Assembly (NCBI GenBank): GCA_039414355.1 | Contig: JBCDJN010000014.1 | Span: 3,274-67,273, forward strand | From: JBCCQL01 sp039414355 | GTDB taxonomy: Bacteria; Planctomycetota; Planctomycetia; Pirellulales; Lacipirellulaceae | Length of the DNA: 64,000 nt | Direction of reading: 5' to 3' | In this document: positions 1 to 7,863 of the stretch, piece by piece | How the letters are laid out: each line of letters opens with the position of its first letter | Position numbering within the stretch: the first letter of the stretch is position 1 | Program-made: the position numbers and the translations under genes | Notes under the pieces: generated by a model | Told to the model about the DNA's origin: nothing | The model's database searches: none | Seen by the model: only the letters and a program-made list of their open reading frames with translations

Positions 1-3000
1 TCACCGCGTCGCCGGAGATGGTCACCTCAACGCCGCCGAGGATGTCGAATCCGTTACCGATCACGCCGCCGGAGATGTTGACCCGGGTGAGCCCGTTTGC
101 TCCTCCTCCCGCCGACGCTCGCGATGCCGCGAGTGGGGCCACGAACTGTTCGGCGACCGGTTGCTCGTTGCCAACGGTAAGGTTGGCGCCGATTGATCCG
201 TTGATGATTTCCACCGCCACACCGAAATCAAACGTCGCGCCGCTGGCGATCGACCCGCCGTTAACCTCTAGTGAGCCGCCGGAGACGGTGAAGCCGCTCC
301 CGGTCTCGCCTCCTGTGATACTCGTCTGGGCGCCCAGCAGGGTGACGTCATCGCCGAAGCCGCCGTCGAAGAAGTTCACCACTGGGCCGAGCAAGGTCGC
401 GTCGTCTTCGATCTGACCGCCATTGACATCGACCTGGGCATCGAGCGCCGTGAAGTCGCCGTTGATGCTTCCGCCGTCGAGCAGCTCAAGCGTTTGGCCC
501 GGCGCTAGGCCGCTGGGGGCGGGATTACTTGCGTCGGCGACGATCGGTGTTGTGTCGATATCGGGGAGGTCGCCGGAGAGGCGGAGGGCGACCCCGTTGG
601 CGCCGCCGCGGTCGCCAACGCTGTTGAACTCGAAGAACGAGCCGTCTGAGAATCGACCCACAACGACCTGATCCTCAGCCAGCTCAAGCGATTCAGTCGC
701 GCCGATCGGCGTTCGACTCACGGTGAGCGTGCCGCCTGTGGTTTCCGTGGTCACGATGCCAAAGTCGCCGCCAAAGAGCTCGGTTGTGCCCGGATCGACG
801 TCAAGACCTTCGATAGAACCTCCGGTAATCGTGACCGAAGCGTCGTCGAAGGCGTTGATCGTGCCCAGGCTGCCGCCCGAGACGGTTGTTGTTGATGCCG
901 GCAGTAGTTCAAAGGTGTCGTCGTCCACGCCGCCGCCGCGGAGGAACAGGTCGCTTCGCAGGCTGATCTCGCCGTCGAAGATCTCGACGCTGGCGCCCGC
1001 GAGCGCCTCGAAACTGTTGCCGATCGTGCCGCCGAGCACCCGGAGTTCGCCGCCTTCGAACACGTCGAGGCCGCTGCCGATCTCGCCATCGTTGAGGATG
1101 AGCTGGCCGCCGGGATTAACGTCGGCGTTGTCGCCGACTTCGCCGCCGCTGACCGTGACAACGGCGCCAGCGTTGATATCCATGGCGTTACCGACCATGC
1201 CGCCGAAGATATCGACCCGGATGTTGGGCGACTCGGGCGGCGAGTCCTCCAGCAGCGGGTCGCCGACTTCAAACCCCGAGCCAACCTCGCCGCCCTCGAT
1301 GTTGATGATCGCACCAGCGCGGGCTCGGAGGCTGTTGCCGGATCCGAGACCGACCTCTGCTCCGTCTTGAACGGTCAAGCGCGCGTTGGTAGACATGCCG
1401 TTGAGCGCTCCGACCAGTGGCACACCGGAGAATCCTTGATTGGAAAGCACGCCGCCGTCGCGGACGGTGACCTCGGCCCCGGAGTAGACCTCCAGCCCGC
1501 GGACCTCGCCGCCGGTGACATCGACGGTCGTGCCGGCGTACGCCTCAAACTCGTTCACTAGGCCGCCGGTGACGCTGACTTGTGAGTTGGCTACCTCGAA
1601 GTTGGGCGCCACAACGCCGCCCTCGATATTGACCGTTGCGTTGACCACGGTGAGGTTCTCACGGAGGTCGTCACCGTCGCGGATGGTGAGCGTACCGCCG
1701 GCTTGGCCCTTGTTGGTATCTTCCGCCTGGGCGACGCCGTCCTCAGGCGCGTCGGGTGCCGCGGGGCCGGGGGCGATCACAAAGGGGGAGTCAAAGTCGA
1801 CGACGTCGCCGTCTTCATTCGAGACGATCACCGCCGAGCCATCTTCCAGGCTCCCAACCAGCAAGCGTGCGGGCGCCGAGGCGTCGGGCACGACCCGCTG
1901 GATGTCGCCGAAGAAGACGATCTCGGCGTTGTCGCGTTGCAGCACCCGATTGAACGACCCGCCGACGACGTTGATCTTGCTGTTGTCCTCGGCGACCAGG
2001 GCGGTGATCACCTGGACGTTGTCCTCCGGCTCGTTGTTCTGGAGGTCGCCGCCGTAGAGGTTGATCGTGGCCCCACCGGACGATTGGAGCGAGCCGGCGC
2101 CGCGGAAGACGCCGTCGGTAACGTTCACGGTGCTGGTGCCCGAGGCGCTGAGGCCATCATTGAAGACACCGCCGTGGACGCCGACGACGCTGTCGCCGCC
2201 GACCCGGGTGACGCCCTCGACCTCGACGCTGTCGCGGAAATCGACATTGGCGCCGGTCACGATCAGGCCCGAGCCGATGAGCGCCGAGCCGCGGATGTCG
2301 ACCTCGATGCTCTGCGGTAAGGTCTCGAAGAAGTTCCCGAGCCGGGCGTTGTCGCCGATGAAGGTCTCGCCGCCGATGTTCACGACGCTGCCGGTGAAGA
2401 CCTGAAAGTTGTCGCCGATCTCCGATTCGCCAAAGACATCCACACGCACGTTGCTCAGCGAGCCGTTTCCGCGGGAGACGCTGAAGTCGTCGCCGACGAA
2501 CGAGTCGATGAGCGTGACCGCGGCGCTGTTGTCTTGGCTGACGGCGGTGATCTGGAAGCTGTCGCCAATCTCAGTGTCGGTGATCGTGGCGGTCGCCTGC
2601 TCGGAGATGCTCGCTTGCGCGCCGATGAATGCGTTGTTGAGCATGACTCGCCGCTTGCCCTCGACGCTGAACGAAGAGCCGATGGTTGCCGAGTCAACTT
2701 CGAGCGACCCTTGGCCGGTGGCGATGAAGTTGGCCCCGACTTCCACGCCGCTGCGTAGGACGACGGTGCTGCCAGACTCCGCCAGCATGTCTTCGCCGAT
2801 CCGAGTGTTCGCGCCCTCTGCGGTGAACTGGATGATGGACGAATCGCCGTCTTCGCTGCCGATGGTCAGGGTGCTGCCGATCGTCCAGCCGTTCTTGACC
2901 GTCACATCGGAGAACGAATCGATCTGCAAACCATTCCCAACGGTCCCGGTACCGGCAAGCGTTACGACGAGGTCGGCGAAGGTGGCGTCGCTGCCTATTC

Positions 3001-4564
3001 GTGAGTCGCCGCTGAATTCGACGAAGCCCGACAAGTTGCTCTTGAACTCCGCGTCGGCGCCGACGCGTACCGACTTGAGCGTGAGCAACGCATCGTCGTC
3101 GATCGAGAGACTGGCCCCATCGCTGATCACGCCGCTCTCGAGCGTGATGGCCGCGACGTCGGCCCCCGCTACGCCACCGATGCTACTCTCCCCGCCAATC
3201 TCAACATTCTGCATGTCGAGAGCGGTGTCCTCTTCGACGGTGATTCCCCCGACGAATCGCCCCCCGGTTACGGCGGCTGACGACCCCGACCTGAACCTCA
3301 CCTCCGCGTTGAAGACGCCATCGCTGATCTCTGGCGAGGCGCCAGCGCCGACCACGACGGGGTCGTGAAAGACGGCAGGACCTTGGACCCGTACCTCACT
3401 GCTGCTCGTCAAGTTGAGCGTGCGCGACGTACTTGGTGACCCCGCCACGCCGAAGACGCCCCCTTGGATCGTAATGTCCCCAGCGTCAAGCGCCACTTCC
3501 CCCAAGAACTCTCCCGAGGTGATCTCTACGCTCGCGTTCTCTCCCAAGGTGCGGAACTGTCCCGTAAAGCTCCCACCGAGGACCGTTGCTTCTGCCGACT
3601 CAACGGTGACGCCGGCGGAGAACTCCCCCCCTTCGATCACAGGGCTGGCGCCGTCGCCGGCGATCCGTACTTCGCCATTAAATGTCCCTCCACGTAGGGA
3701 CGGCTCGGCTGCGTTGATCGACAGGCCTCTCAGGAAACTCCCGCCGGTGACCTCTGAGTCGGCGCCCGCGCCTTCGATGATCACCAGCTCCTTGTACGTT
3801 CCCCCCGTGAAGTCGACGGTTCCGGCGTCCACGACAAGCTCGCTGTTGAGGATCACCGATCCGCCGAACGTGGTCGTTCCGCCATCCTCGAACGTGAACA
3901 TCGGAGAAAAGGCGCTCCCGTTCGTGAATTCGCCGCCGAGGATGGTCACGGTGCCGGGTCCGCCGAAGCCTCCGTTCCTGAACGTGCCCGTGAAGTTCCC
4001 GCCGGTGACCAGAGCATTGACTCCCCCTTTGAACTCCACGGTTTGGATGACCGAAGAGAACGTCCCGCCCGAGATCTCGGCTGTGCCTCCCGAGAAATCA
4101 GTCTCGTCGAACGATCCGCCCGAGATCGTGGTTATCGAATCGGTCACGTCAAGAAAAGGCCCAAACACGGGGTTGCCTGAGATGCTCAGGGCTCCCGAGC
4201 GGAAGTCGGCAAAGGCACCGATGGCGCCGCCCGTGATCGTTGTCTGGATGTTGTTCACAACGAGGCTCCTCCCTATCGTTCCGCCGTTGACGGTCAGGGT
4301 CCCTTGATTCCCGATAGGGAGGACCGAACCCACCTCGACGTTGTTGCCGATCACCCCGCCCGGGTTGACGGTCACCGTCACACTGCCCAACCCAAGTAAG
4401 CTGCTGATCTCGGTGCCATCGGCAATGGGCCCGTCGTCGGGCAGCGTGATCACGGTTTGGGCTCTTGCACCGCTGCAAGGCATGAGGAGCACCGCGACAA
4501 CCGCGAGAAGCGAAGCGTTGACGTGTGTCGCGAGCCGCGGCTTGGCGAGATTCGAGGCGGGCAT
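1..4564 (-). CDS. Giant secreted beta-repeat protein, 5' part only (C-terminus lies off the left edge)
   Basis: Reading the minus strand from the ATG at 4564 gives an uninterrupted frame of 1521 codons that is still open at base 1. The N-terminus looks like a signal peptide: a basic start, a hydrophobic stretch near residues 17-28 (SLLAVVAVLLM), and a probable cleavage after GARA, just before QTVITLPDDG. The rest is Gly/Asp/Thr/Val-rich and built from short units of the type GG-x-IG-xx-F-xxxx-G-xx-V-x-I-x-GG, for example VNISGGVIGNGFDILGG near base 70. Such units are expected to fold as a right-handed beta helix or other beta solenoid. Planctomycetes encode many giant surface proteins of this kind, so a cell-surface or secreted structural role is likely; no catalytic motif is visible. 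Plus-strand open frames across the region are shadows of these repeats. The codon periodicity and repeats make the frame near certain, but the function is unknown. Confidence 0.9.
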   Translation of the reverse strand, partial: MPASNLAKPRLATHVNASLLAVVAVLLMPCSGARAQTVITLPDDGPIADGTEISSLLGLGSVTVTVNPGGVIGNNVEVGSVLPIGNQGTLTVNGGTIGRSLVVNNIQTTITGGAIGAFADFRSGALSISGNPVFGPFLDVTDSITTISGGSFDETDFSGGTAEISGGTFSSVIQTVEFKGGVNALVTGGNFTGTFRNGGFGGPGTVTILGGEFTNGSAFSPMFTFEDGGTTTFGGSVILNSELVVDAGTVDFTGGTYKELVIIEGAGADSEVTGGSFLRGLSINAAEPSLRGGTFNGEVRIAGDGASPVIEGGEFSAGVTVESAEATVLGGSFTGQFRTLGENASVEITSGEFLGEVALDAGDITIQGGVFGVAGSPSTSRTLNLTSSSEVRVQGPAVFHDPVVVGAGASPEISDGVFNAEVRFRSGSSAAVTGGRFVGGITVEEDTALDMQNVEIGGESSIGGVAGADVAAITLESGVISDGASLSIDDDALLTLKSVRVGADAEFKSNLSGFVEFSGDSRIGSDATFADLVVTLAGTGTVGNGLQIDSFSDVTVKNGWTIGSTLTIGSEDGDSSIIQFTAEGANTRIGEDMLAESGSTVVLRSGVEVGANFIATGQGSLEVDSATIGSSFSVEGKRRVMLNNAFIGAQASISEQATATITDTEIGDSFQITAVSQDNSAAVTLIDSFVGDDFSVSRGNGSLSNVRVDVFGESEIGDNFQVFTGSVVNIGGETFIGDNARLGNFFETLPQSIEVDIRGSALIGSGLIVTGANVDFRDSVEVEGVTRVGGDSVVGVHGGVFNDGLSASGTSTVNVTDGVFRGAGSLQSSGGATINLYGGDLQNNEPEDNVQVITALVAEDNSKINVVGGSFNRVLQRDNAEIVFFGDIQRVVPDASAPARLLVGSLEDGSAVIVSNEDGDVVDFDSPFVIAPGPAAPDAPEDGVAQAEDTNKGQAGGTLTIRDGDDLRENLTVVNATVNIEGGVVAPNFEVANSQVSVTGGLVNEFEAYAGTTVDVTGGEVRGLEVYSGAEVTVRDGGVLSNQGFSGVPLVGALNGMSTNARLTVQDGAEVGLGSGNSLRARAGAIINIEGGEVGSGFEVGDPLLEDSPPESPNIRVDIFGGMVGNAMDINAGAVVTVSGGEVGDNADVNPGGQLILNDGEIGSGLDVFEGGELRVLGGTIGNSFEALAGASVEIFDGEISLRSDLFLRGGGVDDDTFELLPASTTTVSGGSLGTINAFDDASVTITGGSIEGLDVDPGTTELFGGDFGIVTTETTGGTLTVSRTPIGATESLELAEDQVVVGRFSDGSFFEFNSVGDRGGANGVALRLSGDLPDIDTTPIVADASNPAPSGLAPGQTLELLDGGSINGDFTALDAQVDVNGGQIEDDATLLGPVVNFFDGGFGDDVTLLGAQTSITGGETGSGFTVSGGSLEVNGGSIASGATFDFGVAVEIINGSIGANLTVGNEQPVAEQFVAPLAASRASAGGGANGLTRVNISGGVIGNGFDILGGVEVTISGDAV

Positions 4565-4755
4565 TGGCTCTAATAGCGTTGCTCGGGATGCGGATCGTTA
4601 GCGGGCTCGTTCAAGGGCTAACCGAGGTCAGTCGGCACGCGGCGCAGCACTGCGGAGATGCGCTTTGCGGCTGACGCCGCGACACGTTACGCAGCCTCAA
4701 TTCGTGACGCCGGCTGTCACATCTGACAGGCGCCCGCCAATCCGATGCGGCTCCG

Positions 4756-4815
4756 GCCCTGCTGGATAGCGCGCGTGACGGCCTGCGTGCGGCGCTGTGT
4801 GCCGAGCGCCTGCGA
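4756..4815 (-). pseudogene. Remnant of a second LuxR-family 3' end
   Basis: The minus strand encodes LGTQRRTQAVTRAIQQG here, almost identical to the C-terminal helix of the intact LuxR-type protein at 5237-5938 (LGTQRRAQAVTRAIQQG). At the DNA level roughly 50 of 60 bases match the start of that gene's 3' end. No helix-turn-helix or N-terminal domain can be recognised upstream in any frame, and the frame ends at a stop shortly after the match. I read it as the leftover of a tandem duplication whose other copy has decayed. A partial duplication that never formed a whole gene is equally possible. Confidence 0.75.
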
Positions 4816-5132
4816 ACGTTTTTCAGGGGTATCGATTTCGACTGAACGACACCACTTGGAAAGAAGACCGCCAACGTTCGCCCGCTGGCTGGGAGTTCGA
4901 CGCCGTTGACGATCTCAAGGATTGCGACCACCGCCCCGGCGCTCGCGACTAGGCCTTTCAACCCGGATGCCATCGCCGGGTCGGCCGAGTCGCCGTACGA
5001 CAACGCGTTCTCCATTCCGAAGTAACTCCCGAAGAGCAACACGCGCGCTCTTCGCAAGAGCATCTCCTGCGACCGCTACCCCGTAACTGGCAAACACGAG
5101 ACTAACCCGACCCGACCGCGGCCGCGCCCGGT

Positions 5133-5150
5133 GACGCCATGAGCGGCGTC
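5133..5150 (-). terminator. Hairpin downstream of luxR-type gene
   Basis: GACGCC and GGCGTC form a perfect 6-bp stem with a 6-base loop, about 90 bases beyond the stop of the LuxR-type gene. A second weak stem (GCGGC/GCCGC) lies nearer the stop, around 5187-5203. Neither has a good T-run, so intrinsic termination here is only a suggestion. Confidence 0.25.
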
Positions 5151-5236
5151 TGGGGTCTTGCCCTGATCACAGACGTACACCTTAAGGCGGCTAGATAGGC
5201 CGCTCGGGGCGTGCCCGCTAGGCAGGCGACCGCCCT

Positions 5237-5938
5237 TCAGGTGCGGATCAGCCCCTGCTGGATAGCCCGCGTCACTGCCTGCGCTCGGCGTTGCGTGCCG
5301 AGCTTCTCGCACGCGTTGCTCAGGTGGAAGCGGACGGTCCGCTCGCTAAGCCCGAGCGCCGCGGCCGCCTCGGCGTTCGTCTTGCCCTGTGCGAGCGTTT
5401 GCAGACACTCCGTCTCCCGATCGGTCAGCGCCGGTTTCTCGCGGGCTTGGGCGCCGAAGCCCAGATGCTCCGCGTCGTGCATCGCCTCGGCCGCGAGGTG
5501 GCGGAGCGTCGGCGTGTCGCGGGCAACCCGCTCGGCAAACGCCTCGGGTCGCTCACCGGTGAAGAGCACCGCGCCGCGGCAAAAATCGGCCGTCGACAGA
5601 GGTACCATCAACGCGTCCGGGATTCCGCAATCGTCAGCCCAGTCGACAATTGACTGCTGCTGCGGCGTGTCCGAGAAGAGCGGCTCGACGGATCCCTTGG
5701 TAAACGGCTGAAAGCGAAACGCCATTAGCTGAAAAACGAGGTCAAACGTTTCGCGCTCGGCGGCAAGGTACTCTTCCATCACTTTCGGCGGCAAGGACGT
5801 GTAGAACGCCGTGCCAGAGCTGTCGACTTGCCCCTTGCGGAGCGGTGCGTAGCCGAACGTGAAGGCAGTGAACCCAAACGACTCAATCGCGGTTTGGAAT
5901 TCACCGAGACGGAGTTGCAACGGCCCTTGCTCGCTCAT
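5237..5938 (-). CDS. LuxR-family transcriptional regulator (solo LuxR type)
   Basis: A 233-residue DNA-binding regulator. Residues about 1-160 resemble an autoinducer-binding fold (FGFTAFTFGYAPL near the start, later ETFDLVFQLMAFRFQPF). Residues about 168-230 form a GerE-type helix-turn-helix: LTDRETECLQTLAQGKTNAE, then LGLSERTVRFHLSNACEKLG. Length and layout fit quorum-sensing LuxR proteins, but no luxI-like synthase is in the window, so this would be a solo receptor. Ligand identity cannot be read from the sequence. I start at the ATG at 5938 (MSEQGPLQLRL) because the 40 residues upstream in the frame look non-coding. A decayed copy of its 3' end lies at 4756-4815. The same-strand membrane acyltransferase 166 bases upstream need not be a target. 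Confidence 0.85.
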   Translation of the reverse strand: MSEQGPLQLRLGEFQTAIESFGFTAFTFGYAPLRKGQVDSSGTAFYTSLPPKVMEEYLAAERETFDLVFQLMAFRFQPFTKGSVEPLFSDTPQQQSIVDWADDCGIPDALMVPLSTADFCRGAVLFTGERPEAFAERVARDTPTLRHLAAEAMHDAEHLGFGAQAREKPALTDRETECLQTLAQGKTNAEAAAALGLSERTVRFHLSNACEKLGTQRRAQAVTRAIQQGLIRT

Positions 5939-6104
5939 GATCGCTTCGCATGGAGATGGTTCCGGAATGACCGCGGTGCCGTAATGTGACGAGCAGTGGT
6001 TCGCATTGCAAACGGGCCTCCAAGACTCCGGGTGCGTGTGGTCGGCAAGTCTTGTCACTAGCTGTTGAGATCAGCGTTATCCGCGTTGCCGTGAGCGACG
6101 CACG

Positions 6105-7343
6105 TCACACGCGGATCGACCAGCCACGGATCCACATCATCCACAGGACCAGCCACCAGAAGCCCACGAAGGCTAGCGCGAACGCAAGTGAGGAGAGCTT
6201 CGGGTCGGTCAAACCGACCGCTTCCAGCGGCGTGATGAACCCGTTCTGGTACACCCAGCCCTTCAAGCTTTGCTCGCCGACCTTGTAGAGCGACAGGGCG
6301 CGTGCAAACAGCCCCGAGGCGACGAACACGAAGATGGCGTTCACCCCAACAAGTTGAAACGCGCTGGCGATTTTCTCGGCACGCGGCGAGCGGCCGCGGG
6401 ACGAGTCTAGCAGCAGCAAGCAGCCCGACAGGAGAAGCAGGGCGAGCCCGGCCGTGAGCAGCACGAAGCTAGGCGTCCAGAGCGCTTTGTTGATGGGCAT
6501 GCCTAGCCCGGGATGAGCCAGCCAATCCCAGAGCTGACCGACGACGGACATCCCGACGCCCGTCGCAGCGAGGCGGCCAATGAACTCGCCACTCAGCTCG
6601 TCGCGACCCCGGAGCGTCAGCCCAACGGCGTAGCCGATCAGCGCGGTGACGATCGCCGGCAGCGTGCTCAGCAAGCCTTCGGGATCGGTGACCGCCCCGG
6701 TCCAGAGGTGGTTCTCGCCGAGCAACACCCGATCCACCGCCAGCACCACGTTCGAGGGGGCTTCCATTCGCAGCTCCGGCTCGACGTTGGCGGGAAGCAA
6801 CTTGATTGCGGCCGTGTAGGCGAGCAGGATCCCCACACCCGTCGCCATACGCCACCGCCCCGGCACGAGGAGCACGATCAACGCCGCCCCCAGGTACGCC
6901 AGCGCGATGCGCTGCAGGACGCCGGGCCAACGCAGGGTATCGAAGTCCCAGGAGTCTCGGAGCCCGAACGGCACACTGAGCAGCCGCCCGGACGCGTTGA
7001 GCACGAGCCCAAGCAGGATGAGAACCAAGACGCGACGCGAAATCCTCAGCCACAACGCGGCGTTGGCGCCGCCGGGCCGGTCGGCGAGGGCGCCGAGGCT
7101 GAACGCCATCGCCACACCAACCATGAAGATGAAGAACGGGAAGACCAGATCCGTCGGCGTCCAGCCGTGCCAAACGGCGTGCCGCAGCGGGGCGTAGATG
7201 TCGCTCCAGCTCCCCGGGTTGTTGACGAGCAGCATGCCAAGGATCGTCGCTCCACGCATGACATCGAGCGATAGAAGTCGGCGCTTCGGAGGAGACGACG
7301 CCGGCGATGCCTGCGGTGGGCTGAAACGCTCCTCGTCGTCCAT
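6105..7343 (-). CDS. HGSNAT/NagX-like membrane acyltransferase (COG4299/DUF5009 type)
   Basis: A 412-residue polytopic membrane protein with about ten hydrophobic segments. After a soluble N-terminus it shows the family signature RLLSLDVMRGATILGMLLVN, then WHGWTPTDLVFPFFIFMVG, and later RWPGVLQRIALAYLGAAL. These match bacterial relatives of heparan-alpha-glucosaminide N-acetyltransferase, which move acetyl groups across the membrane onto amino sugars. The His in the AVWHGW segment corresponds to the conserved loop region of the family. Bacterial members often sit with glycan-utilisation genes, which suits the glycoside hydrolases that begin 520 bases away on the other strand. The substrate is unknown. 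The ATG at 7343 gives the full-length protein. Confidence 0.88.
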   Translation of the reverse strand: MDDEERFSPPQASPASSPPKRRLLSLDVMRGATILGMLLVNNPGSWSDIYAPLRHAVWHGWTPTDLVFPFFIFMVGVAMAFSLGALADRPGGANAALWLRISRRVLVLILLGLVLNASGRLLSVPFGLRDSWDFDTLRWPGVLQRIALAYLGAALIVLLVPGRWRMATGVGILLAYTAAIKLLPANVEPELRMEAPSNVVLAVDRVLLGENHLWTGAVTDPEGLLSTLPAIVTALIGYAVGLTLRGRDELSGEFIGRLAATGVGMSVVGQLWDWLAHPGLGMPINKALWTPSFVLLTAGLALLLLSGCLLLLDSSRGRSPRAEKIASAFQLVGVNAIFVFVASGLFARALSLYKVGEQSLKGWVYQNGFITPLEAVGLTDPKLSSLAFALAFVGFWWLVLWMMWIRGWSIRV

Positions 7344-7863
7344 TCATCATCACCGGGTGTGGTCTATCGGACGTCGGCAAGACGGAATTGCATCGGCGGC
7401 GATCCAGCGGAGGGAAGCAAGCCCAGGCCGGTGACCAGCCCGCAACGCGTGATGATGGTCAGCCGTGCTGGCAAACTCTCGCACGCACGGGCCGCCATTT
7501 CAATGTGCTCCGACGATCGGGCGCTAGCCGGATACCGTTGGCGGCCGACCCGCAATCGAACGGGTTAGTCTGCGTTTCGAATCGGTCAATTCGCTCACGA
7601 CAACGCCCCAAGAACGATCCGCGCTCGTGGCTGGCCCGATAGTCTGCTGATTATCAACAATTATTGCGACTCGAAATTGACCACACCGCTCCGCTCGGTT
7701 AGCGTCGCCATGAACGGGTGCGAGGTCGGATCGTTTGCCCAAAACCTCTTCAGCCAGTTGATGACGGTAGTCGCCCTGGCCGACATCCAGGTCTTGTCTC
7801 GGTCGAGATCGAAATCTGACCATAGTCGGGCGCTAGTTCGCCGAATCGGATCGGAGGGATGCC
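7344..7863. other. Divergent intergenic region, no gene seen
   Basis: These 520 bases lie between the divergent acyltransferase and the large secreted hydrolase gene. Open frames here are short, lack family features and overlap each other on both strands. An AT-richer patch near 7645-7680 is the most likely promoter area for the plus-strand gene. GGAGG at about 7853-7857 is the ribosome-binding site for the GTG at 7864. Nothing else was recognised. Confidence 0.5.

Larger units (their letters stand above)
4565..5236. other. Long intergenic region with a LuxR remnant
   Basis: This 672-base stretch separates the giant repeat gene from the luxR-type gene. It holds a decayed LuxR 3' end (4756-4815) and small hairpins. 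One hairpin has GTTAGC/GCTAAC arms at 4597-4602 and 4617-4622; another lies at 5133-5150. A 150-codon minus frame at 4611-5063 is open, but its second half is Arg/Ser/Ala-rich noise read across the LuxR remnant in the wrong frame, so I do not call it. The promoter of the giant gene should lie in the first 150 bases; no clear -35/-10 pair was seen. Confidence 0.6.

Noticed and set aside
18..4307. A chain of plus-strand ORFs of 80-319 codons, Pro/Ser/Thr-rich
   Set aside because: They are antisense to the continuous minus-strand repeat gene and mirror its GG/IG units; no family features or ribosome-binding sites.
4611..5063. Minus ORF of 150 codons upstream of the giant gene
   Set aside because: Second half is Arg/Ser/Ala noise and reads through the LuxR remnant in another frame; no recognisable domain.
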